Assembly (NCBI GenBank): GCA_030680995.1
Contig: JAUXUM010000257.1
Span: 1 to 37,674, forward strand
Reading direction: 5' to 3'
From: Devosia sp.
GTDB lineage: Bacteria > Pseudomonadota > Alphaproteobacteria > Rhizobiales > Devosiaceae
DNA length: 37,674 bases
Position numbers and translations under genes: made by a program. This document shows, in pieces, positions 23,636-31,528 of this stretch (positions are counted from its first letter, which is position 1; every line of letters starts with the position of its first letter). The notes beneath the pieces are model-generated. The model was not told where the DNA came from. It did not search any database and saw only the letters and a list, made by a program, of their open reading frames with translations.

Positions 23636-24460
23636 GTGATCGTCCAGGCCATCCGGTCGCTGTTGTTCTACGTGCTGTACCTCGGCCAGACGGTGGTGCT
23701 GGCCATCATCGTCGGCACCGACGCGATCATCCGCGGCCGCACCGGCTTCGGCTGGGCGGTGGCGCGATATTGGGGCAACGCCAACCTGTTCTTCCTGCGC
23801 TGGGTGGTGGGCATCAAGACCGACGTGCAGGGGACCGAGAACATTCCCGACGGCCCCTGCATCCTGGCCGCCAAGCACATGAGCGACTGGGACATCTTCG
23901 CCATCCTGCCCCATACGCGGCGTCCCGCCTTCATCGCCAAGAAGGAGCTGACGGACATCCCCTTCTTCGGCTGGGCGGCGCGCAGCTTCGACACCATCCG
24001 CATCGACCGCTCGAAGGGCAGCGACGCCATTCCCTCGATGATGGCGGACGCCCGCGCGGCGATCGAGCGCGGCTGCCGCATCGTCATCTTCCCCGAAGGC
24101 ACCCGCAAGGCACCGCTGGCCCCGCATGACTACCGCTACGGCATCGTGCGCATGTACGAGGCGCTCGGCGTGCCGGTGGTGCCGATAGCGCTCAATTCCG
24201 GCCTCTACTGGGGCCGCCACAGCCTCGTCCTCTGGCCCGGCACGGCGCGTGCCCGCTTCCTGCCTCCGATCATGCCCGGGCTGCCGGCCGAGGACTTCCA
24301 CCGCGAGCTGGCGGCGGGGATCGAGGGCGAAACCAACCGGTTGCTGCTCGAAGCCTATGAGCAGGGACTGAGCCGCCCGATCCCGCCGGAACTGCGCGAA
24401 AAGCTCGAGGCGCTGCGGTGCGGAAGCCCGCCATTACCGGGCGAAACCACTACATCTTGA
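23636..24460 (+). CDS. plsC: 1-acyl-sn-glycerol-3-phosphate acyltransferase
   Basis: A 274-residue membrane-associated acyltransferase of phospholipid synthesis. The HX4D catalytic motif is HMSDWD (81-86) and the glycerol-phosphate motif is FPEGTR (152-157); PVVPIALNSG is the fourth block. An N-terminal hydrophobic helix is at about 5-32. GTG 23636 lies directly behind a strong GGGAGGGGAAGAG. Located 45 bases after ftsX, it is probably in the same operon, an arrangement common in this order. Confidence 0.93.
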   Translation: MIVQAIRSLLFYVLYLGQTVVLAIIVGTDAIIRGRTGFGWAVARYWGNANLFFLRWVVGIKTDVQGTENIPDGPCILAAKHMSDWDIFAILPHTRRPAFIAKKELTDIPFFGWAARSFDTIRIDRSKGSDAIPSMMADARAAIERGCRIVIFPEGTRKAPLAPHDYRYGIVRMYEALGVPVVPIALNSGLYWGRHSLVLWPGTARARFLPPIMPGLPAEDFHRELAAGIEGETNRLLLEAYEQGLSRPIPPELREKLEALRCGSPPLPGETTTS

Positions 24461-24509
24461 CGCATTGGCCGAAGCAGACCATAGATATTGATGAGTGCCG
24501 ACCGGTCGC

Positions 24510-24543
24510 TTGACTTTGTGTCAAATTTGTTCTATTTTTGTTC
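24510..24543 (+). promoter_or_regulatory. SOS box (LexA site) overlapping a sigma-70 promoter
   Basis: TTGACT (24510-24515), a 17-base spacer and TATTTT (24533-24538) form a good vegetative promoter. The alphaproteobacterial LexA motif GTTC-N7-GTTC occupies 24529-24543 and covers the -10 region. Transcription would be blocked by LexA and released on DNA damage. The gene served is the 114-residue protein starting at 24573. Confidence 0.8.
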
Positions 24544-24572
24544 TCTTTCGTTGGCACGGGGGAGTGCGTCAC

Positions 24573-24917
24573 ATGGGGCTGAGCGTGGAAAGAAGGGTGC
24601 TGCAGCCTGCATTCGGGCGACAGGTCAATTGGCGCGGCCGCTCCGGACGGCTTTATGCCCTCGCGCCCCTGCGGCTCGAAGAATTTGCGCTGCGCAACAG
24701 CGACCTGTTCCTGATCGCCCGCGGCAGCCTCGCGCTCTGGGCCGGTTCGGCCGACGACGTCATCAACGATACCGCCAGCCGCGCCCGCTTCCGCCTGGCG
24801 CTCGACTGCGCCGACCGGGTGTTCCACGTCGATGCCGGGGACGACGAAATCGAACGCATGACCGTGGTCTGGGACCTGGAAGGCGCCGAGCCGGTGGCGG
24901 GGTTGACCGCGGCTTAG
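24573..24917 (+). CDS. SOS-controlled protein of unknown function
   Basis: A 114-residue soluble protein starting MGLSVERRVLQPAFG at ATG 24573; longer in-frame starts lie inside the promoter. The segments VNWRGRSGRLYALAP, LFLIARGSLALWAGSADDVI and SRARFRLALDC suggest a mixed alpha/beta fold. I know no function for it, though similar proteins seem to occur in other Hyphomicrobiales. The LexA-type box directly upstream makes it a likely DNA-damage-induced gene. It converges with the ChaC-like gene seven bases downstream. Confidence 0.8.
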   Translation: MGLSVERRVLQPAFGRQVNWRGRSGRLYALAPLRLEEFALRNSDLFLIARGSLALWAGSADDVINDTASRARFRLALDCADRVFHVDAGDDEIERMTVVWDLEGAEPVAGLTAA

Positions 24918-24923
24918 CGGCCG

Positions 24924-25478
24924 CTACGCGCTCTCCACCACCGGCAGGTCGGTGCCCTTGAGCCGCTCGACCAGCTGCAACAGATATTTGTCGTGGATGC
25001 CGAGTTGTTCGAGATGGCGGGCGGTCGCCAGCACATATTCATGGTTGGGACCGGATTCGCCGATGCCCGCCCGCACCAGCCGCACCTGTTCGGCGATCTC
25101 CAGCCGCCCCGCATATTGCACATGCCGCTCGTCGACCACGAAGGCCAGCGCCCTCACCGTCTCGCCATCGGCAAGCCGGACCGGCCGCATGGCCTCGCGA
25201 TAGACGCCGCGATCCATCTCGCGGGCGACGAGATAATCGTGAACCGCGGGCCAGCGGGCCGTCTCGACCTCGAACACCATGCCGCGGCAGGAGCCCCCGC
25301 GCACCAGCCCGAACACCAGGCCCGGCTGCTCGGGCGTGCCGCGATGCCGGTGCGAATAGATGCACAGGCTCCGATGCGCCCCCTTGAGCAGCGCCGGCAC
25401 CGCCCGCAGATAGTCGAAGCCGGGTCGCCAGATCAGCGAGCCGTAGCCGAAAACCCAGTGGGAGAAATGCTGCTGCAC
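24924..25478 (-). CDS. Gamma-glutamylcyclotransferase, ChaC-like
   Basis: A 184-residue enzyme that releases 5-oxoproline from gamma-glutamyl peptides, in this subgroup probably glutathione. The substrate-binding motif is FGYGSLIW (10-17) and the likely catalytic glutamate is E87 in AREMDRGVYRE. GGSCRGMVFEV and ALAFVVD are further family blocks. GTG 25478 puts YGSL about ten residues in, as usual; the frame is open to 25532, which would add 18 residues without family similarity. Confidence 0.9.
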   Translation of the reverse strand: MQQHFSHWVFGYGSLIWRPGFDYLRAVPALLKGAHRSLCIYSHRHRGTPEQPGLVFGLVRGGSCRGMVFEVETARWPAVHDYLVAREMDRGVYREAMRPVRLADGETVRALAFVVDERHVQYAGRLEIAEQVRLVRAGIGESGPNHEYVLATARHLEQLGIHDKYLLQLVERLKGTDLPVVESA

Positions 25479-25579
25479 GGTTTGGAGCCTTGTTCTCGTC
25501 CAGTTCCTAACGCTAGGTTCGGCGCCGCGCAATCCGGGCTCCTGCCCATATATCCATTGCCCGCAAGAGGAACCCGATC

Positions 25580-26581
25580 GTGAACCGTTTCATCTGGCTC
25601 GGCCTGATCGTGCTGCTCGTGGCCGGTATCTGGACCGCCGGCTGGTTCTATGCCGCCGCGGCGGCACGCACAGCCATAGCCAGCCTGGCCGAGGGCGATG
25701 GCGAGACCGCGCCCACCCTCAGTTGCGAGGTGCTCGAGGTCACCGGCTTCCCGTTCCGCTTCGATCTGAGCTGCGTCGGCGCCACCATCGTCGATGGCGA
25801 CCTGTCGGCCACCATTGCCGGGCTCAAGGGTTCGGTGCTGGTTTACAATCCATCTCATGCGGTGGTGTCGGCGCAGGCGCCGGTTACGCTGGCCGATGCC
25901 TTCACCGGCAGCGAAAGCCGCGTCGATTTCACCGGCGCCGAAGCGAGCATCCGGCTGCAGTCGCCGGATTTATGGACCGGCCTGCAGGGAAAGGGCTGGC
26001 GCATCGCCCGCGCTTCGCTGATCGCCGATGGCCTCAATTGGACCGACACGCTGACGGGCGAAAACCTCATCGCCTCTGCCATTCACCTCGAAGCTCACCT
26101 GCTCGACATGCCGGAGCGGCACGAGCCGGAAAAGGGTCTTTCCGCGCTGGCCGCCTATGCCCGGCTCGACCAGGTACAGGCGCCGGCGTTCGACGTCGCC
26201 GGCGGGGAAGTGAGCCTGGAAGCCGAATTGAGCGGCCTGCCGGACGATCTGCGCGCCCTGGACGCGCCGGCGCCGCTGCGGCGCTGGCGTGACGCAGGCG
26301 GACAACTCCGCATCGTCAGCCTCAAGGGCGAGGCTGGAGAGGATTTCGTGAATTCCACCGGAACGCTGGCCCTCGATTCGGCGGCGCGGCTCGAGGGCCA
26401 GTTGCAGCTCACCAGCAAGGGCCTGGTCGAGCGCACCGGCACGCTGGTGCCGGAGGACTGGAAGGGCCTGGTGCTCGGCGCACCGGCCGCCGATGGCAGT
26501 TACAGCCAGACGCTGAACCTGCGCGGGGGATTCATTTTTGCCGGGCTGATGCCGGTGGCGCAGCTCGAGCCGTTGTTTTAG
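25580..26581 (+). CDS. DUF2125 domain protein, membrane anchored
   Basis: A 333-residue protein with a signal-anchor helix (about 5-25, WLGLIVLLVAGIWTAGWF), followed by a large, mainly beta periplasmic domain containing SCEVLEVTGFPFRFDLSC and repeated short strands. This pattern and length match DUF2125, found mainly in alphaproteobacteria. Function unknown. It is divergent from the ChaC-like gene with a gap of about 100 bases holding its promoter, and converges with tyrA. Confidence 0.85.
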   Translation: MNRFIWLGLIVLLVAGIWTAGWFYAAAAARTAIASLAEGDGETAPTLSCEVLEVTGFPFRFDLSCVGATIVDGDLSATIAGLKGSVLVYNPSHAVVSAQAPVTLADAFTGSESRVDFTGAEASIRLQSPDLWTGLQGKGWRIARASLIADGLNWTDTLTGENLIASAIHLEAHLLDMPERHEPEKGLSALAAYARLDQVQAPAFDVAGGEVSLEAELSGLPDDLRALDAPAPLRRWRDAGGQLRIVSLKGEAGEDFVNSTGTLALDSAARLEGQLQLTSKGLVERTGTLVPEDWKGLVLGAPAADGSYSQTLNLRGGFIFAGLMPVAQLEPLF

Positions 26582-26633
26582 GTGGCTCGGCGCCATGCCG
26601 TGGCAGCGCCCTCGTCCACAGCGGAACGAAGCG

Positions 26634-27605
26634 TCAGGCGTCGTCTCCGCCGCCGTGCTCACGAACCAGATCGGATAGTGGCGCCGGCTCCGCCTTGTCG
26701 CCGGGATGTGGGCGGCCGAAATCGGGCGCGGCGGTTTCCTGCCCGGCATCGATGATCGAGCGGCGAACGGTGCGGGTGCGAGTGAACATCGCCTCGAGCC
26801 CCGGCCCGTCGCCGACCCGCACTGCCCGTTGCAACTTGGCGAGGTCCTCCAGGAAGCGCCCGAGCATTTCGAGCACCGCGTCGCGATTGGTCAAGAACAC
26901 GTCGCGCCACATCACCGGGTCGCTGGCCGCGATACGGGTGAAATCGCGAAACCCCGAGGCCGAGAACTTGATCACCTCTGACTGCGTATCCGCTTCCAGA
27001 TCGGCGACCGTGCCGACAATGTTGTAGGCGACCAGGTGCGGCACGTGGCTGGTTATGGCGAGGACCAGATCATGGTGCTCCGCGCTCATGCATTCGACGT
27101 TGGAGCCCATGGCGCCCCAGAACGAGGTGAGGCGGTCGATGGCGACTGGATCGACGCCTTTTTCCGGCGTGAGCACGCACCAGCGGCCGACAAACAGCTC
27201 TGGAAAGCCGGACGCGGGCCCCGAATACTCGGTCCCCGCGATCGGGTGTCCGGGAACGAAATGCACGCCGGAGGGAACCAGCGGTCCGACGACCTTCAAG
27301 ACGTGCTGCTTGACCGACCCGACATCGGAAAGGATGGCGCCGGGCTCCAGGGCGCCGGCAATCTGTTCCATCACCGCGCCGTAGGCGCCCACCGGAGTGC
27401 AGAGGATGACGAGGTCGGCGCCGCGCACCGCCTCGGCCGCATCCAGGCTGTAGAAATCGCCAAGCGCCAGCGCCCGCGCTTCGTCCAGCGTTTCGGGCTT
27501 GCGCGTGGAAATGGCGATGGTTTTGGCCAGACCTTTGAGCCGGGCCGCGCGGGCGATCGACGAGCCGATCAGCCCGATGCCGATGAGCGCCAGTTTCTGA
27601 AACAT
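26634..27605 (-). CDS. tyrA: Prephenate/arogenate dehydrogenase
   Basis: A 323-residue NAD(P)-dependent enzyme of tyrosine synthesis. The Rossmann motif GIGLIGSS is at 9-16. Substrate-site motifs are SDVGSVKQHV and PGHPIAGTEYSGP; HVPHLVAYN marks the helical C-terminal domain. The start is ATG 27605, overlapping the hisC stop (TGATG), so the genes are coupled. In rhizobia this gene is also called tyrC. The last ~50 residues are a charged extension of no recognised family. Confidence 0.93.
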   Translation of the reverse strand: MFQKLALIGIGLIGSSIARAARLKGLAKTIAISTRKPETLDEARALALGDFYSLDAAEAVRGADLVILCTPVGAYGAVMEQIAGALEPGAILSDVGSVKQHVLKVVGPLVPSGVHFVPGHPIAGTEYSGPASGFPELFVGRWCVLTPEKGVDPVAIDRLTSFWGAMGSNVECMSAEHHDLVLAITSHVPHLVAYNIVGTVADLEADTQSEVIKFSASGFRDFTRIAASDPVMWRDVFLTNRDAVLEMLGRFLEDLAKLQRAVRVGDGPGLEAMFTRTRTVRRSIIDAGQETAAPDFGRPHPGDKAEPAPLSDLVREHGGGDDA

Positions 27606-28711
27606 CAATCCCGCGCTCCCGCCGCACCGAAATCCTTGAGTACCTCGACGACGCCGCGCATCGCCGCTTCCGTGCCGATCGAGATGCGGAGCCCGTTGGG
27701 AATGCCGTAGCCGTGGATCTCCCGTACGATCAGCCCCCTCTCGAGCAGCGCCTGGAAGGCGTCCGCGGCCTGCCGCGCGTCGGGGAACAGCACCATGACA
27801 AAATTGGCCTGGCTTGGCACGACACGCAGCCGGTTGGAGGACAGGCTGCGCGTCAGCCAGTCCCGCCAGCATGCATTGTAGTTCTTGAGCTCGGCCGTGA
27901 ACCCGGTGTCGCGCGCCGCCTCGGCGCCAGCGACCTGAGCCGGAACTCCGACATTGAACGGGCCACGGATGCGGTTGACCGTGTTGACCACGTGGGGCGG
28001 CCCGTACATCCAGCCGATGCGCAGCGCGGCAAGCCCCATCTTCGAAAAGGTGCGGACCATGACCACGTTCTCGGCCCGGTTCACCAACCCGATCCCCACT
28101 TCGTAGTCGGGGGCGGTGACATATTCGGCATAGGCGCTGTCGAGTACGAAGAGGATGTCGGGGCGCAGCCCCTTGTGCAGCCGGTCGAGTTCGCCGGCGC
28201 CGAGATAGGTGCCGGTCGGGTTGTTGGGATTGGCGAGAAAGACCATCCTGGTCTTTTCGGTCACCGCCGCCAGCAGCGCCTCGACATCGGCGCGGTAATC
28301 GGTTTCTGGCGCCATCACGATCTCGGCCGAAGCGCCGCGGGTGACGATCGGATAGACCGAGAAGCCGAACCGGCTCATCACTGCCTCGTCGCCTTCGCCG
28401 AGATAGGACTGCGCCAGAAGATGAAGGATGTCGTCCGAACCGGCGCCGCAGACGATCCGCTCCGGATCGAGCCCATGCACCTCGCCCAGCGCCTCGCGCA
28501 GGATTCTGGAGGAACCTTCCGGGTAGATCTCGAGCTTTTCCGCGACCGCCCTGTAGGCGGCGATGGCTCGCGGGCTGGCGCCCAGCGGGCTCTCATTGGC
28601 CGAGATCTTGACGGGCTCGACACCCGGCACGGCGTGCGCGCGGCCCTGCACATAGGGCGCGATCTTCAAAAGGCCGGGCTGCGGTTGCGGACGGTCGGGC
28701 GTCTGGGACAT
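27605..28711 (-). CDS. hisC: Histidinol-phosphate aminotransferase family enzyme
   Basis: A 368-residue fold type I PLP aminotransferase. The PLP lysine is K224 in RTFSKMGLAALRIGW. NPNNPTGT (161-168) and DSAYAEY are cofactor-site motifs. Family members act on histidinol phosphate and often also on aromatic amino acids. Coupling to tyrA suggests that this copy works at least partly in tyrosine/phenylalanine synthesis; a separate his-operon hisC may exist elsewhere. It has its own start region upstream, opposite the methyltransferase end. Confidence 0.92.
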   Translation of the reverse strand: MSQTPDRPQPQPGLLKIAPYVQGRAHAVPGVEPVKISANESPLGASPRAIAAYRAVAEKLEIYPEGSSRILREALGEVHGLDPERIVCGAGSDDILHLLAQSYLGEGDEAVMSRFGFSVYPIVTRGASAEIVMAPETDYRADVEALLAAVTEKTRMVFLANPNNPTGTYLGAGELDRLHKGLRPDILFVLDSAYAEYVTAPDYEVGIGLVNRAENVVMVRTFSKMGLAALRIGWMYGPPHVVNTVNRIRGPFNVGVPAQVAGAEAARDTGFTAELKNYNACWRDWLTRSLSSNRLRVVPSQANFVMVLFPDARQAADAFQALLERGLIVREIHGYGIPNGLRISIGTEAAMRGVVEVLKDFGAAGARD

Positions 28712-28763
28712 GTTCTTGCCAAGCGGGTTTCAAGGCCGCGCGGACCATAGTGAAACCCTTGCA

Positions 28764-29543
28764 TCAACGCAAAGAAATCCGACGTGCATGGCGCTGGGGC
28801 GGAAGCGCGGGTCCGATCTCCATCGCCGCCTGCGGCGCCATTGACGGCATCCGCACATAGCGTTCGCTCTTCTTGCGCCGCGGCACCGCGGGGAACAGCT
28901 CCTTGCGCGCCTTGACCACCAGCACCCCGGCGAACATCGGCCCGAACAGCCGGCCCGCCCGCTCGAAGAAGCGCGCCGACTTGAGCACCAGGGACTTCTG
29001 CACCGGCGGCAGATAGAGCGCGTCGCGCCACACCTCGGGCACGAAGGAATGGTCGCGCAGCAGCCGCTCGAGCTGGGGCTTGCTGAAGGGATAGCCGTCG
29101 CCGAAGGGGGTGGTGTCGACCTGAGCCCAGATGCCGCGCCGGCGCGGCACCACCACGATCAGCTTCGCATTGGGCGCCGCCACCCGCCAGAACTCGCGCA
29201 TCAATTCCTCGGCGTCGGCGATGTGTTCGAAAGCATGCACGGCGATGATGAGATCGACCGCCGAATCGGTCAGCGGCATTTCCAGCGGATCGCAAAGGAC
29301 GGTATGGGACGGTCCCTCGCGCGGCCATGCCGACGAGCCCTGACGCGCCGGCATGAAAGCAAGCACGCGTTCCGCCTTCTCCAGCGTGAAGCGCAAATAG
29401 GGGGTGGCGAAGCCAAGGCCGAGCACGCGCAACCCCTGCACGTTGCCCGCCAGCCTGAGGACTTCCTCGCGCACCAGCGCGCGCGAGATCTTGCCCAGCG
29501 GGGATTTGTAGAAATCGATGAGCCGCTTGACGTCCAGGGTCAT
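28764..29543 (-). CDS. Class I SAM-dependent methyltransferase
   Basis: A 259-residue protein. The SAM-binding motif I is LRVLGLGFATPYL (about 38-50), a post-II region lies around CDPLEMPLTDSAVDLI, and AVHAFEHIADAEELMREFWR is typical of methyltransferase family 11. The start is ATG 29543 with GAGGCA upstream; the frame stays open another 328 codons but that part is antisense to gloB. The C-terminal 60 residues are basic. It is divergent from gloB with about 95 bases between them. The substrate is unknown. Confidence 0.88.
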   Translation of the reverse strand: MTLDVKRLIDFYKSPLGKISRALVREEVLRLAGNVQGLRVLGLGFATPYLRFTLEKAERVLAFMPARQGSSAWPREGPSHTVLCDPLEMPLTDSAVDLIIAVHAFEHIADAEELMREFWRVAAPNAKLIVVVPRRRGIWAQVDTTPFGDGYPFSKPQLERLLRDHSFVPEVWRDALYLPPVQKSLVLKSARFFERAGRLFGPMFAGVLVVKARKELFPAVPRRKKSERYVRMPSMAPQAAMEIGPALPPQRHARRISLR

Positions 29544-29639
29544 GGCATTGCCTCGTGAACCTTTGTAGACTCTGCCGCAGCCGGCGCTGCTTGTCATCCC
29601 CGCTCGCGCCAGATCCCGCATCCAAGAGGAGCCGAACAA

Positions 29640-30413
29640 TTGGCCTTGCTGATCGATATCTTCATGTGCCGCACCGACAACTACGGTTATCTGGTGCATG
29701 ACGTCGAGACCGGCAAGACCGCGGCGATCGATGCGCCGGACGCCAAGGCCATCAAGTCGGCGCTGGAGATGCGCGACTGGACGCTGAGCGACATCCTCAT
29801 CACCCACCACCACACCGATCATGTCGAAGGCGTGCCGGCACTGAAGCGGGAATACGGGGCGGTGGTGACCGGCCCCAAGGCGGAAGCGGAAAAGATCCTC
29901 GGACTCGATGTCCTGGTCGGCCCAGGCGAAAACGTCTCCCTCGGCGCGACCGATTTCTATGTCATCGGCACCCCCGGCCACACGCTCGGACACATCGTCT
30001 ATTACGACCATGCCGGAGGACACCTGTTCACCGCCGATGCGCTGTTCTCGATGGGCGTGGGGCGGATGTTCGAAGGCAAGCCCGGCCCGATGTGGGAGGG
30101 GCTCGAGGAACTGCGCGAACTGCCGGACGGGACGCTGATCTATTGCGGGCACGAATATTCGCTCGACAATGCGCGCTTCGCCCGCAGCGTCGATCCGCGC
30201 AACGCGGCGCTCAACATCCGCGCCGCCGAGGTCAAGCGCATGCGGGACGCCGGCAAATATACCATTCCGGTGAGCCTGCGGATGGAAAAGGCCACCAACC
30301 CCTTCCTCCGTGCCGACCGGCCGGAGCTGGCCAGAGCCATGGGGCTGGCGCCGGACACCAAGCCGTCCGCCGTCTTCGCCGCATTGCGGGCGGCAAAGGA
30401 CAACTTCAAATAG
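29640..30413 (+). CDS. gloB: Hydroxyacylglutathione hydrolase (glyoxalase II)
   Basis: A 257-residue metallo-beta-lactamase-fold hydrolase that finishes methylglyoxal detoxification by splitting lactoylglutathione. The metal site is THHHTDH (55-61), with further ligands in GTPGHTLGHI, FTADALFSMG and YCGHEYSLDN. The start is TTG 29640, eight bases after GAGGAG; the N-terminus ALLIDIFMCRTDNYGYLV aligns with the family. The C-terminal helical domain (NPFLRADRPELAR) is complete. Confidence 0.95.
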   Translation: MALLIDIFMCRTDNYGYLVHDVETGKTAAIDAPDAKAIKSALEMRDWTLSDILITHHHTDHVEGVPALKREYGAVVTGPKAEAEKILGLDVLVGPGENVSLGATDFYVIGTPGHTLGHIVYYDHAGGHLFTADALFSMGVGRMFEGKPGPMWEGLEELRELPDGTLIYCGHEYSLDNARFARSVDPRNAALNIRAAEVKRMRDAGKYTIPVSLRMEKATNPFLRADRPELARAMGLAPDTKPSAVFAALRAAKDNFK

Positions 30414-30587
30414 CATGGCGAGGGACGGGCCGGGCTTCAAACCGGTGAGCAAGGCCACCATGCCGATTTCGAAGCCCTGTTCGGCGAGCCGGTGGCCTGG
30501 GTGTCGATTGCGGGAACGCGCCGCCACCTCATGCGTTTAACCCTGATCCCGCATGCCGGGGCAAAAGCTTAACAAACCCTTGCAGCC

Positions 30588-30603
30588 TGGCATGGTACTT
30601 GCG
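30588..30603 (+). promoter_or_regulatory. Sigma-54 (RpoN) promoter candidate
   Basis: TGGCATGGTACTTGCG matches the -24/-12 consensus (TGGCACG-N4-TTGC) in all but one core base. The invariant GG (30589-30590) and GC (30601-30602) are exactly ten bases apart. It sits 77 bases before the start of the small gene at 30680 and after gloB, in the same direction. No enhancer site has been recognised, so activity is inferred from sequence. Confidence 0.5.
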
Positions 30604-30679
30604 ACGTAAGGTGCAAGGGCCGGGACAGCTTGTTCCACAATGACACAGCCGGCCCGAAATGACACGAGGGACGGCGCCA

Positions 30680-30937
30680 ATGACCGGAAATGGAACGAAC
30701 GGAGCTTCAGGCGGATTGCCGATGGTGCTGGCGCCCTCGATACCGCGCTCGAACTACCGCCGCGCGGCGCCCAAGGCGGCGTTTCTGAGCCAGCTCATCG
30801 CCGAACGTCATCATCTCGCCCCGCAGCGCGCCAGGCGGCGCGCGCCCATCGCCGAAGCGGTGGACGCCTACTACAGCACCGGCAACGTCACGGCGGTGCG
30901 GATGCCGGCCGGATACCGGAAGACGGTGGTGGCTTGA
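30680..30937 (+). CDS. Small conserved protein of unknown function
   Basis: An 85-residue basic protein: a Gly/Asn-rich start, SNYRRAAPKAAFLSQL, AERHHLAPQRARRRAPI and a conserved-looking C-terminus MPAGYRKTVVA. ATG 30680 is favoured by GAGGGA at proper spacing; ATG 30659 is in frame. There is no signal or membrane segment. The conserved core suggests a cytoplasmic, perhaps nucleic-acid-binding protein, but I recognise no domain. A sigma-54-like promoter lies upstream. The 30414-30587 gap after gloB shows no gene. Confidence 0.65.
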   Translation: MTGNGTNGASGGLPMVLAPSIPRSNYRRAAPKAAFLSQLIAERHHLAPQRARRRAPIAEAVDAYYSTGNVTAVRMPAGYRKTVVA

Positions 30938-30998
30938 TCCTTCGAGGCTCGCGCCTCGGGACGAGGCGTTTCCAGGCTCCCCCAGCCGGGCCCGGGCG

Positions 30999-31448
30999 TC
31001 AGTTCATCGTCACGTCGCGGCCGGCGCTGGTGATCGACACCGAGAAACCGGCGACGACGTCGAAGATGCTCATCATCATCAAAAGGAAGAACACCGAACT
31101 CGCCGCGGCGCCGACCAGCAGGAACTCGACCAGGAAGACGACGAAAACCAGCGTCGAGACCATGTGTTCCACCACCGAGGAGCGGCCGGAATTGGTGGAT
31201 TTCAGCATCTCGAAAAACAGGCAGGCGAGCCCCAGCACGAGGAGCAGATCGCCCGAGGTCAGCGACCAGGAAATGCCCGAGACCATGGGAACAGTGAAGA
31301 GCTGGCCGCTCCAGCCCGCCGGATCGCCGCCCATGAACGGGAACACCACGAAATTGTAGAGCGCCAGCGGCAGCATCAGCAGCGGCGGAATGAACACGCC
31401 CCGCGACGGACGGCGTTCGGGCGGAATGAAGATGGTCGATTCGCTCAT
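30999..31448 (-). CDS. Four-helix membrane protein of unknown function
   Basis: A 149-residue inner-membrane protein: about four hydrophobic spans (near 19-38, 60-80, 92-113 and 116-135), with a proline-rich cytoplasmic N-terminus (STIFIPPERRPSRG). The KSTNSGRSSVVEHMVSTLVF and FFLLMMMSIFDVVAGF segments look like those of conserved proteins of this order, from memory. It is downstream of fumC on the same strand, about 80 bases away. Function unknown. Confidence 0.8.
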   Translation of the reverse strand: MSESTIFIPPERRPSRGVFIPPLLMLPLALYNFVVFPFMGGDPAGWSGQLFTVPMVSGISWSLTSGDLLLVLGLACLFFEMLKSTNSGRSSVVEHMVSTLVFVVFLVEFLLVGAAASSVFFLLMMMSIFDVVAGFSVSITSAGRDVTMN

Positions 31449-31528
31449 GATGCGGTTCCCGGCTGGGTCAAGTGGCTGGGAGACAATGCCAAAGAAGCTG
31501 CGGCGGGGCTAGTGGGGGATCGCAACCG

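Noticed and set aside
22688-24301. A 537-codon minus-strand frame over ftsX and the acyltransferase
   Set aside because: It mirrors the coding frame of the real genes and has low-complexity, charged composition, with no ribosome site.
24450-24827. Minus-strand frame opposite the SOS-controlled gene
   Set aside because: The SOS box, promoter and codon bias all support the plus strand; the minus-strand product has no recognisable pattern.
29544-30527. The upstream in-frame extension of the methyltransferase (to 587 codons)
   Set aside because: The added part is antisense to gloB. A good start with ribosome site and family-matching N-terminus exists at 29543.
30414-30560. About 50 open codons in frame with gloB after its TAG, ending in a stop at the start of the small-gene control region
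   Set aside because: The gloB protein is complete without it, and there is no plausible start codon or ribosome site. A stop-codon read-through would be needed.
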